DNA of 64,000 bases, from positions 248,001 to 312,000 of the forward strand of contig JARGXX010000006.1 in NCBI GenBank assembly GCA_030374765.1. Reading direction: 5' to 3'. This document shows, piece after piece, positions 33,899-43,500 of the stretch (within the stretch, counting starts at the first letter, position 1; every line of letters begins with the position of its first letter). The notes beneath the pieces were generated by a model. The model was given only the letters and a program-made list of their open reading frames with translations, did not search any database and was not told the origin of the DNA. The translations under genes and the position numbers were made by a program. Source of the DNA: Agarophyton chilense (taxonomy: Eukaryota > Rhodophyta > Florideophyceae > Gracilariales > Gracilariaceae).

Positions 33899-35739
33899 CT
33901 AGGAGATGTTTGCGTGCGCGCTCAGGCAGATACTTCGTGTAGTCACAGGGTCACATGGTTGGACCATGGAATGGCAGAGGAAGCAAGCCCTTGGTGAGCG
34001 AACAAACATGTCTTTGCGGGGTGGAAAAGGGGAATACTTGGGTGTGGGTGGTCCAGTGTTCGCGGTAGTTCCCTGGCAGGTATATGATGAGGGCCAAGAC
34101 GGAGAGACACGGAAATTATCCGCAAGGATATCTCCCAAGTCGGGACAGTGAAGTGATAAATCCATGTTTGATTCCGTGGATCTGACGAAATGAGGTTGGT
34201 TTTGTTTACGAAATGGATTTGCGTGTCCTCTAGGTATATCAACATTGCGCCTTGAAGTCCTGTAGGTTTTTCCCTAACCTACGGCATAGGTGACGAAATT
34301 CGGATGAAGGATTGTGGGTATTCCATGTGGTAATTACGTACATGTGTCCGAATGGCAGGGAGTAGTCCCGTAATGAAGTGACTTCTAAGCCGTCTTTCGG
34401 AGAATACGTTTTTACATCGGTAAGCATTCTTCCATTGGTCGTCTGCGAAAGCCGATTCGGTCATGTTGGAGCTTTGCCTAAAAGAGATCACTTCATTATG
34501 GGCATCTATTATAACGTCATCCGTGGCAAAGGTTCCCAAGAGATAATGTATAACCTGAAAATATGACCTGACTAACTCACGGTCTTGAGCATCGACGAGG
34601 TCAATTGTGCCAGATATATTCGAATCCATTCGGTCCTGCGCTTGTTCTGTGAAGAAGAATTGGAAAAGGTACAGAGCGGCGCCCTCGTGGACACCTTTCT
34701 GATCACAGGCCGTTCGGAATAAACTAAGAAACCTAAGCATGGCAAAAAGGTCGGAACCCGAGAACTTTTCCGTAATTGTTAGTTGCAGCCGTTTGGTCCA
34801 TTTTACGACTCTTCGAGGTGCCGAACCAGAATATTTCGGAGACCTATCAGCGAATCGGTAACTCCGGTAGTCTAGAACCTTAAGGAAAAGTTCGTTAGTT
34901 GTTTTCAGTGGTTTGGGGCCTCGATCGGCGGCCTCATCAACTTCCGAGTCGGTCCTTTCGGTTGAATCTGAATCGGACTCACTCATGCCCAAACGGTCTC
35001 TTCTTTTTTCTCTTTCTGTCCTTCTTTCTTCTGCGGTTACTTCGTTTCTTTCCAGCGGAACGGGGACATAAAGGATCGATCTCTCTATCAAATCCGAGGG
35101 ATCCCTGAGGTCGCTGTACCTCATATTGTCGTTTGGATCGAGCAATCTGTCTTTCTTATAGACGTGGAGCTTCTCTTCTGCTACCAGATTGCCTCTCCAT
35201 TGAATTTGCTTTGATGGAGTTCCCCGCGAGTGGCGTGTCATACGGCCACTCCTAAGGGTTAGGTAGGGGTTGCCATGTGGAAAGCGGACGGTTGAGATTT
35301 GGAGGGGTGCTAGGTATGGCATTGCCTGCCTCGCTAATGACTACTCCTTGAACGGCCTGTAGGAGGGTTTATATGAACAATTCTGACTCCATTACCTTAG
35401 GGACGATTCGAGTAATGAGGTAGTCCGTATGGTCAGCGACCGCCAGAGCGAGTCGCATGTACACAATGGAATCCATATATGCTGAGCAGAGATCACGGAG
35501 ACCGGGCCAGAGAAGGTCGGCAAGCGCTGCGGCCATGTAGTCTCTAATTCCTGCGGTCTGGTGGGGTTCCCCTTGGTGTGTCTCTGGTCTAGAGGTCGCC
35601 CTGGTGAGGTGTTCTCGTAAACGCGCTGCCACCGTGGGTTCTCGGTGAATCCTTTCAGGGTTATCCAGGGGGGCAGTACTTCTTGCGGCCGGCTTCTCGT
35701 GCTCCTGTCGTCGTTAATCGGTATCATTATGAGGGTCAT
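33899..35739 (-). pseudogene. Element B gag, broken
   Basis: An N-terminal piece lies at 35739-35392 (ITLKGFTENPRWQRVYENTSPG). A 347-codon frame follows at 35322-34279 with a charged linker (ESDSDSTERTDSEVDEA) and capsid-like helices (FLSLFRTACDQKGVHEG, NVFSERRLRSHFITGLLPAI). Then a shifted piece to 33899 carries FLCHSMVQPCD, the remnant of a zinc knuckle. It aligns along its length with the element A gag. At least two frameshifts separate the pieces. Confidence 0.8.
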
Positions 35740-35930
35740 CGGACATCGTCGGCGTTTTTATCGCAACTTGTCCTGCCGTAGGAGTCCTATGGTTTGGTCA
35801 GTTGGGTGTGTTTCCTGCATCCATGATGGAAGTTGCTTCTGTACTGCATGTCCGTTGGAGTATTAAACCAAAAGCTAGAATACATATATTCTCTCTTTCC
35901 AGTAGTCAGCTCAATCATTTGTAAGGGATT

Positions 35931-35946
35931 TTTAGTCGGGAGACCA
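35931..35946 (-). promoter_or_regulatory. Element B primer-binding site
   Basis: The minus strand reads TGGTCTCCCGACTAAA, 3 nt from the 5' LTR. It differs from element C (TGGTCTCCCGACTTAG) only in the last bases. Confidence 0.8.
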
Positions 35947-35949
35947 AAA

Positions 35950-36395
35950 GGTAACGCAATGTCTGGTGGTTCAGCGTACTGGTCTCAACCCGAGGTAGAT
36001 TGGTAGAGCGGGTCCTTAGGTCCGTCTCCTTGACCATGGCACTTTCAAAGTACTTGGTGTAATGAGCGGGCGTCTACTGCGTAGTCCTACAGGTTGGAGC
36101 TACGGAAACGATAGCTTAAAGACCAAATGGAGGAAGTGATGTACCAAAGGGGGTAATTTAGTATCCTATCGCTGCCTACCTTACTCTAAAGGAGAAGCGT
36201 CACTCGAGCCAGGTAAATAACGATGGGGAGTCGATGGGATCTCCCTGGTTCTGTAATGCTAATCTACTACATTAATTAAAATAAAATAATTATCTAAATG
36301 AGTCCAGATGAGGTCGGCCAGTCCATGTAGAGTTTGTAAGATCCATCAGGCCCCGGCGATATACAGGACCCAATTGTAATCTTTGCTCCTTCGCA
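35950..36395 (-). repeat. Element B 5' LTR
   Basis: 446 bp, minus strand from TGCGAAGGAGC to a worn end (GTTACC for GTTACA). It is well diverged from its partner at 27615-28061; the internal tRNA-like B box is degraded here (GGTCCGTCTCC). The divergence says the element is old, or that the two LTRs come from different copies. Confidence 0.8.
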
Positions 36396-38307
36396 GGTGT
36401 AATGAATGTCTTTGAAGTACTGGAGTCTTTTTCAAATTGCAACTGCCAGTACCCATGCGAGAGGTCAAATGTCGCAAAATACCGCGCAGTAGCCAGCTTT
36501 CCAAGCTCGTGCTCAATGTTTGGCATTGGGTACTGATGCCTGACGGCAAATTTGTTAGCAGGACGGAGGTCTACTCTACACCGAAAACGAGCAGGATCAG
36601 GAGTGAGAACCATAAGTGGTGCACATGCCCACGGTGATGTAGGATTTCACACGTCATACCGTGACGAACGAGATCGTCAACCATGTCCGTCAAGAACTTG
36701 ATCTGCTTTTGCGAGTAGTTTCATAACCGAATCTTAACCGGACTGGCATCTGGCGTCAGTTCCATCAGTAATGGTCTCAATTGTACTGGAAGACCAGATG
36801 AAAACGCGGTCCTGAAAACAGCGATGTTCTTATCAACGATTAAACCAAGGCGATATGCATGTTTGGAGTGTAGTCTATATGTTCGTGCGGTAATCTTCAT
36901 TTTCTCTACCCGCGCGCCGATTTCGTCGTCCCGGTCCTCATCTATAGGATCCAGCAAGCACGGGTACGGAAGCAGATCTTCTTCTGACCGGGTTACGTAA
37001 CAATATATACGAGATATGCCTTCCGGTACTTGTACAGTATTCGATTCCACCACATCGGTTTGCGTAACACGATTCATTCGTGCGGCCATTATGCATTTGA
37101 CAACACCACCGTGATTAAAAGTAATCGAATTCCCTACCATGGACCAGTCCGAACCATCAAGTACCGCTCGTTTATTTTACAGAATAGTTCTGGTGTCGAC
37201 CTTGAGGTGTTGAAGAACTGGCAGGCAAATGATGAGGTCTTCGCATGCCAATTCCTCGTCGGCAACGAGGAACGTGACGTTGGCCAAAGCGAGCTGCCCA
37301 GAGGCCAATTAAAGAACCGCTCTCGGTTTAGAACAAGTGCAAGATAAGGAGAAAGACTATGAGTCTTCGCCAGACTTCAGTGCAACTTGAATCCGAACCG
37401 GTTCGATGGGACTCTTTTTTCCAATGCACTTGAACGCCGCTCGCTCAGCGAGTCGACAAGACGTGAGACTTTCATCACTGCCGTCATCACACCGCCCTAT
37501 ACTATCAACTGTAGTCAACCCATCAGAAGTTGTGATTGAACATGATGGGCCATGCAGATCTACCATTTGTTTTATAGTCGGCTGGTGGTTGGCCAAGCGA
37601 CGAAAACTAACCTTGCTTGTGGCGAATACCAGTGAACTAGAACCAGATGTATGGACGCAAGTCGACTTCGACGGACCGTCTCTTACATTTGCGGCTGCAA
37701 GTGCTGCCTGCATTGCTGTCTTTTCCGAATCGGTTGAATCCTCGCAATCTCGAATCCAGTGGCGCAATCCCTGGGATTTACATGGACCATGGGACATGGA
37801 GGTGGAGGACGAACATCGCTTCCTTCCTTGCTAACAGATGGTTTACGACTGCTTCCGGTAGAGGTACTCTTTGACCTGTCAGAAATACCCTTGCGATCGT
37901 TACTGCTTTCTGACGTTGTTGTGCTGTTCCGGGACGGTGGACCGGTGTCGCCAAATTGAAAACCTTTTGAAACTTTCAGAGCGTGCTCCATAAACTTCTT
38001 GAATTCCGGGCGACAGTCGCAGTTTGCGAAATCTAATTCATTACCGAATCGGTTCGGGAGTAGCTTAGGCTTAACAGCGGATAGGAAATGATAAACAGAA
38101 AACTTCTGGTTCATCTCGAGTAACCATATTAAACCGTTTGGGCGAAGTAGTTTGTGATAGGAAACAAATAGTGTTTCCATGCGGGACAATGCAGAATTGT
38201 TCTTCATGTCAATTACCAGATCGGTACGGAAGAGAGAGTCCAGAGAATCTAAGGTTACTTAGAGTACAGAATCTTTTGCCTTATGGTTAAGATAAGTGCA
38301 AAAAACT
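36396..38307 (-). mobile_element. Element D: older Ty3/gypsy remnant (gag to reverse transcriptase), split by B and C
   Basis: Minus-strand order: gag (38307-37683), a shifted frame with a zinc-knuckle-like GPCKSQGLRHWIRDC (about 37797-37741), protease with VDTRTIL (DTG changed to DTR, about 37190), the linker before reverse transcriptase (36721-37140), then RVDLRPANKFAVRHQYPMP and FATFDLSHGYWQ (first catalytic Asp) at 36613-36396. It then runs straight into the element B 5' LTR. The right end meets the element C 3' LTR, and the missing gag N-terminus is at 48256-48551 on the far side of C. Multiple stops make it dead. It is a different clade from A-C. Confidence 0.8.
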
Positions 38308-38974
38308 TGTAGTATCCGCTCTAACGGAGAGAGCAGACACCTGCGACAGCGTTCGGACTGCCGATGGGTCGCTTGCGGCGAAGGAAAAGGGGTGGTAGAG
38401 CTACAACACCAGCGAGCTGGAAGTGGGGTGTAAGGCCACTAATTGCCAGCGAGGGTGAACAGTTCAACTGTAAAACGTTGATGGAACGTAGGTACGAGAC
38501 GGCTCGTGAAGTGGTTGGGGGCTGACTATCTATTATAGCTCGTCCGGATCTCCGGTTAAGGAATCCTAAGCGAGGAACAGAATAGTCATGATGCCCATGT
38601 TGTCTCCTTTTCTTGGAGTCGGCGCTCACCTCTGGTACACTATATATTGTGTGCCAGGGTGAGTGCCCAAATAAATATATAAATAATACCCAGTGATCTT
38701 CCACTTAGCCAAACAACTTTATGGGTACGGGCCCTAATGGACGTCTAGCTACAGAGGGTAGTAAAACCAGCCACTTGGATCGCCACTACATGCGCCTTTG
38801 CAAGCCACTCCACTCGTGATACCACGTGTTCCAACAATGTACCCTGCCTCCTGGCATCCTACGCGGTGTGCCGTTTCATATCACAATGCTGATGATATCA
38901 CTCACTTATGAGTTCCAACCGCGACTTCGCGAAAAATCATCCTATCGGATTCCCCGACATAGTAGAATACTACA
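38308..38974 (-). repeat. Element C 3' LTR
   Basis: 667 bp with inverted termini TGTAGTAT/ATACTACA. About 98% identical to 47589-48255. An AATATATAG stretch on the minus strand near 38640 could be the TATA element of the promoter. Confidence 0.95.
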
Positions 38975-39142
38975 TACCCCCCTCGTTAAGCGCGAACCAT
39001 GGGGGACGCAAGAAGCGTTTATACGCAGTCGGACCGATGTTCCGGGTACTCATCGTCTACACGAATTCTTCGCCGCCCGACGAACTCTTACAGTTCTCAA
39101 CAGCATTCTGTTCCTCACCGCTCTTCAGCTCGATCTCTCGCG

Positions 39143-40289
39143 ATGGATCCGAACGCCGGGTCCAACCCGTTTCAGCCCTTCTCTGAGGATGTGCCTTCTG
39201 TAGCTCCGGCTAACACTGCTGGTTATGTGTCGCAGTCTACTGCTCAACTCGGTCCATACCGTTCGTTCCCCACACCGTACACCGGATTCCGGTCGGTACC
39301 CTACCTCATCCAACCGTGGCTCCGATGCCGAATGCAGCTTACGTCGACTCTGCTGGTGTGATTCGAGCTCCTTCTGGTCGTGCTCAGCGGAGCTACCCGC
39401 ACCCTGCGGATTTCTATCGATGAGATCCTCTCGACAACGTTGAACTTTTCGCGCAAGCGCCCTGGTTTGATCCAGTTGCTATCCGCGATGACGCGTTGAT
39501 ACAACAGTAGGTACACGGTGGGTACTTCCCTGACAGTATTCCGGAACGCGCGATTCATAGCGACGACTGGGCGAGCCATATTGCTTTGCCAGACAACGCG
39601 ATTGCGTGATATTCAACGGAAACCTTGTCCGAAGCCCGTACGCGGTTCACCAAGCTGATTTACCAGCTTCTTCACCGATTCATCAGTACGGTTCCCCTCC
39701 CACAGGACTGGGAACTATATACCTCGAAAGCCCGTACCGACGGTGAAGGTTACTCGTATATCGAGACACTCGTTGAAGTCGATGTTAGTGGTTGGCGCGG
39801 TGTGCGCGGTGTGCGTGATGCAGCTCTCTGCTTTCAGCAACCTCTTCTCCGTGCGGAGTTCCGCTTCCTTCGAAAGCGTGACATGCCACCGAACCAGCTT
39901 ACTGGATACGTGTACGAAGCTACTCCATTCGAGAACGGAGAGGAACCGTGTGAGGAAGCGCCGGGAGCTGAGGATGAATCGGTTACGAGGACGAGCCAGA
40001 GCTGGCAGGCGTAGCGACTTCCGTCGATCAATCCGCAGCGGCGGGAGTTGCTCAAGAGAACTTTCATGGGTTTACCCAACAACCGAATTCAGTGCCAGTC
40101 GAAGATCCAGGCTGGGATCCGCTGAGGCAGTATCTTGATATCAATAAAACTCCGGTGACTTCGTGTCTTCACGTTCCCTTCTTATCTTCTAGTCTTCATC
40201 TCTTCTCGCTTCCCGAGTTCTTAACTTTTTCTTCTCGCTTCTCGAGTTCTTCAATCCTTCTTCTCGCTTCTCGAGTTTGTCCTAGGTGA
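39143..40289 (+). pseudogene. Element C opposite-strand reading frame between pol and 3' LTR
   Basis: An ATG at 39143 opens a plus-strand frame (MDPNAGSNPFQPF) that continues coding-like across 1.1 kb if two frameshifts and about three stops are allowed. The second stretch runs from about 39320 to 40014 (VDVSGWRGVRGVRDAALC, LLRAEFRFLRKRDMPP, then an acidic EEPCEEAPGAEDE). The third frame carries on to 40289 (VPVEDPGWDPLRQYLDIN). The ordered change from Pro/Ser-rich to compact to acidic sequence is protein-like. An AATAAA lies at 40143-40148. It resembles no family I know. It is antisense to gag-pol and sits where accessory antisense frames occur in some plant Ty3/gypsy elements. Function unknown; broken in this copy. 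Confidence 0.5.
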
Positions 40290-40369
40290 TAATCAATTAA
40301 TGTCCTTTGCTTGCGTATCTTCACGTTTTCTCTTCATGATTTCTTGTTTTCTTCTCGCCTTTCGAGTCT
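40202..40369. repeat. four copies of a CTTCTCGCTTCTCGAGTT motif
   Basis: Copies start at 40202, 40231, 40260 and 40351 with one to three changes each; the first three are spaced 29 bp. They lie between the end of the opposite-strand frame and the end of pol in element C. Confidence 0.75.
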
Positions 40370-40454
40370 ATAATACCTTTGTAGCCCATACTTAGAAATG
40401 GGATGTGCCCATGAGCCCGACTATCGAGGAGTCGATCTCCCTGGGGAGTGGTAA

Positions 40455-40562
40455 TCGCATGCATCGATGATATCGCACAAGTTGCGAACGGGGGATATGA
40501 GCTATAGGTTCCCACGTATCCGCTTCCGGAGGAAAACCGTACCAACGGACTCGATACAGTAA
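40455..40562 (-). pseudogene. C-terminal half of the element C chromodomain, out of frame
   Basis: Directly after the pol stop (40563-40565), in another frame, the minus strand encodes YRVRWYGFPPEADTWEP, the core and end of a chromodomain. Its beginning (EYVMDRICEHG) is the last part of the pol frame. One frameshift near 40565 therefore cuts the domain in two. Confidence 0.8.
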
Positions 40563-43500
40563 TTATCTAGTATCTTCATGCTCGCCATGTTCACAGATGC
40601 GATCCATAACATATTCCTGGGCGTTTCCCATTGCTTTCGCTGTTGGCGCGAGACTCCTGTTAACAGGATTGAAATGTCTTAGGGCTGACCCAAGCGTCTC
40701 TGTGTTAGCAGTCTCAGCGTCGCTAAGCGTTCGCTCGTGGACTAACTGTCGTTCTGCCCGTAGGAGCAGTGTACTCATTCCTCGAGAACCTTTCTCAGAT
40801 AAATTGCTATCCTGTTTTACAGGTTCCATAGAAGCGTACTTCTTGCTACTTCTCAATCCCATTCGTGGATGAACATCCTTCGGTTTATCTGATTCTGACC
40901 GCTGTTGGGTGGATGATGGTGCTTGCACCACGACAGGAGGCGTTACCTCTTCTTCTTCCTGCCCACGAGGGATGGGAGCCGATATCGGCGGAACAGCGAA
41001 TGCCGCTTCACCTGACGGTTCAGCCTGAAGCGGCAAAGGCGCATTTTCGCGTGCGCTCGTTTCAAAGTCCTTGGGGCCAAATTCCAAAACATCTTTCCTG
41101 CTTTCAGGTTCCATTTCTGTACTTACGGGTGTGCGCGTGCCACGGAGCATATCCTGATACTTCGGAAGCTGTCCGTGATTGGCGTACGCAACCGCCGGCG
41201 GTGGGAGTTCAGGAGCTTTCTCTTCTGCTCGAGCCATGGGTGGCGGTTCACTCTCCCCAGAGTCACTCCGGCTTTTGCCTTGACGTTCCGTTGCACTTGC
41301 CTCCTTAGTTCTACCAGATACCTGGACTTCCACTTGCGGGTCAGGCGCGACTTCAACGCGATCGCGCGATACACGTTCAACGTCCCCACCTGTCTTGATG
41401 ACCACTGTGTCTTCATTAAGGTCCACCACTTTGAAGGGTCCAGCCGCTATCGGCAACAACTTATGACGAAATTCTTCCTGTTTGTCAGGTCTTTCAACTC
41501 GCACGAGGACGTGACCTCCTACTCGGATTGCCGGATTTCCTCTTCGCCTTCCGGCGTCATAGTTTCGCTTATAGAGAGCTCGCGTCTTTGATAACTCCTT
41601 AGCGGCTTCTTCCGCTCTCGCCTTTAGGTCATTCCTCCATTTCGGATGGTACATAGCCGGGGTCGGCGCGTCCAATTCTGTCTCGTCGTCGAGCGTAACT
41701 GGTAAAGCCTGAGGGTTACGTGAGAGCATGAGGTCGAACGGTGCCGTCTTTGTAGAGGTATGCACTTGTGTATTGTACGCGTAGCACAGAGTATCTGTAA
41801 ACATGTCCCATTCTTTCGGTTGGTCCGCGATGTAGTGTCGTAATTCTGCTATCAGCGTTCGGTTGAAACGCTCCACCCGACCGTTGAATTGTGGATGATA
41901 GGTCGTGGCCAACACGTTCCGAATGCCCATAATGCGGCAAACATTCTGAAAGAACTTCGCAACGAATTGCTTCCGATTATCTGATAACAGAACTTCTGGT
42001 GGTCCGTATATAAATACCCAGTGTTTGATAAACGCCTGTGCGATTACGGTTGCAGTTATCCGCTTCAGCGGCACAGTCCGCACTAGCTTCGAGAAGCGGT
42101 CGCTGATTACCAATAGGGAGCGATAACCTCGCCTTGAGCGAATCAATTCCCCTTGTATGTCGAAACTGACGTATTGTAAAGGCGCTTTCGCCTGGAATAA
42201 CGTCATCGGTTTCCGCTTTCTGTAAAGCTTCACGCGATTCTTCGCACATGTTGTACACAACCTCACTGTAGCATGGCAGTCCATTGCCAAAGTAGGCCAG
42301 TAAAAATCTCTTCTCAGAATCATGAACAACTTCGTTCCTCCTGGATGTCTAGAGAGCCTGCTGTAGTGTGCCAGATGGAGTACTCGACTCTTCAAGACGT
42401 GTGGAATCACGATTGGATCATGCTTTTTGACATGTCTTAACAGTATTCCTCGTGAATCGAGTGATAAGGGGAGCTCCTCACCCCCATTAAGACGAGAACG
42501 TATCGACGCACAAAACGTATCGGCGTGTTGCTCACAAAGAAGCTCAGTGCACGAGATTCGCTCGAGTTGAACTGAAAGATCAGTGTCTGCTATTGCAAGG
42601 AACGGGTCTGCATCCGAATAATCATCAAGGGTCTCTTGTTCCTCTTCTTCAAAAGATGGTGAATGGGTCTCCATGTAGAAGGAAGGTATCTCTTCATCGA
42701 TTTCGCCTTGGGTTTCGCCCAGTGTTTTGAGTCGCGATAGCGCGTCAGCTTGGACATTGGCCAATCCCTTCTTATACTTCACTTCGAAATCGAATTCATA
42801 AAGGCGTAAGCGCCATCGTGTGAGACGACCAGACGGGTCTGTAATGGATAGTAACCATCGTAAAGACGAATGATCCGTGTTGACGGTAAAAAGTTCTCCT
42901 TGGAGATACGGTCGCAATGTGGTCAGAGCCCAAACGACTGCAAGGCATTCATTTTCTGAAACTGAATACTTCTTCTCAGCTGCGTTCAGCGATCTTGACC
43001 AGTAACCAATGGGTTTGCATTCACCATCAGGGTGTGTTTGAAAAAGGGCACACCCTACTTGGTACTCGCTAGGGTCGGTACCCACTGAGTATGGCAGGTT
43101 GGGGATGGGCAGCGCCAAGACTGGGGCTGTAATAATCTTTGTCTTCAGCGTGTCGAACGCTTCCGCTTCAGCTTGTCTGAATTGTTCCAGCTGTACTGGT
43201 TGCCCTTTACGCAGCTTTGCGTTGAGCGGTGCCGCAATATGCGAGTATCGCGGCACGAATCGTCGGTAGACGTTGCACAAGCCGAGGAAAGAACGCAATT
43301 GCTTCTGTGTCGACGGAGGTTGTACTTCGCGGAGAGCCTCTCTTTGTGCCTCTTGAATGGCAAGCTGTCCCGGCTTGATCACATGTCCTAAGTACTGGAC
43401 GGTGCCAGCGAACCATTCGCATTTCTTGAACTTCAAGGTGATACCTGCGCTCTGTAGTGCTTTGAGGATCTTCTCGACATGCCGTAAATGGCTTTCCACA

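Larger units (their letters stand above)
27615..36395 (-). mobile_element. Element B: Ty3/gypsy chromovirus with both LTRs, decayed
   Basis: Minus-strand order from the right: 5' LTR (36395-35950), primer-binding site (35946-35931), gag (35739-33899), protease and reverse transcriptase (about 33540-32105), RNase H, integrase and chromodomain (to 29604). A 1.5-kb segment carrying an opposite-strand reading frame follows, then the 3' LTR (28061-27615). Stops and frameshifts affect gag and pol. The flanking pentamers differ (27610-27614 CCACT; 36396-36400 GGTGT), so no target duplication is visible. Its right end sits inside the reverse transcriptase of element D. Confidence 0.85.

Noticed and set aside
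38826..39203. A plus-strand gene starting MFQQCTLPPG at 38826 and repeated at 48107
   Set aside because: The repeated part is simply LTR sequence of element C read on the plus strand; the shared frame comes from the LTR repeat.
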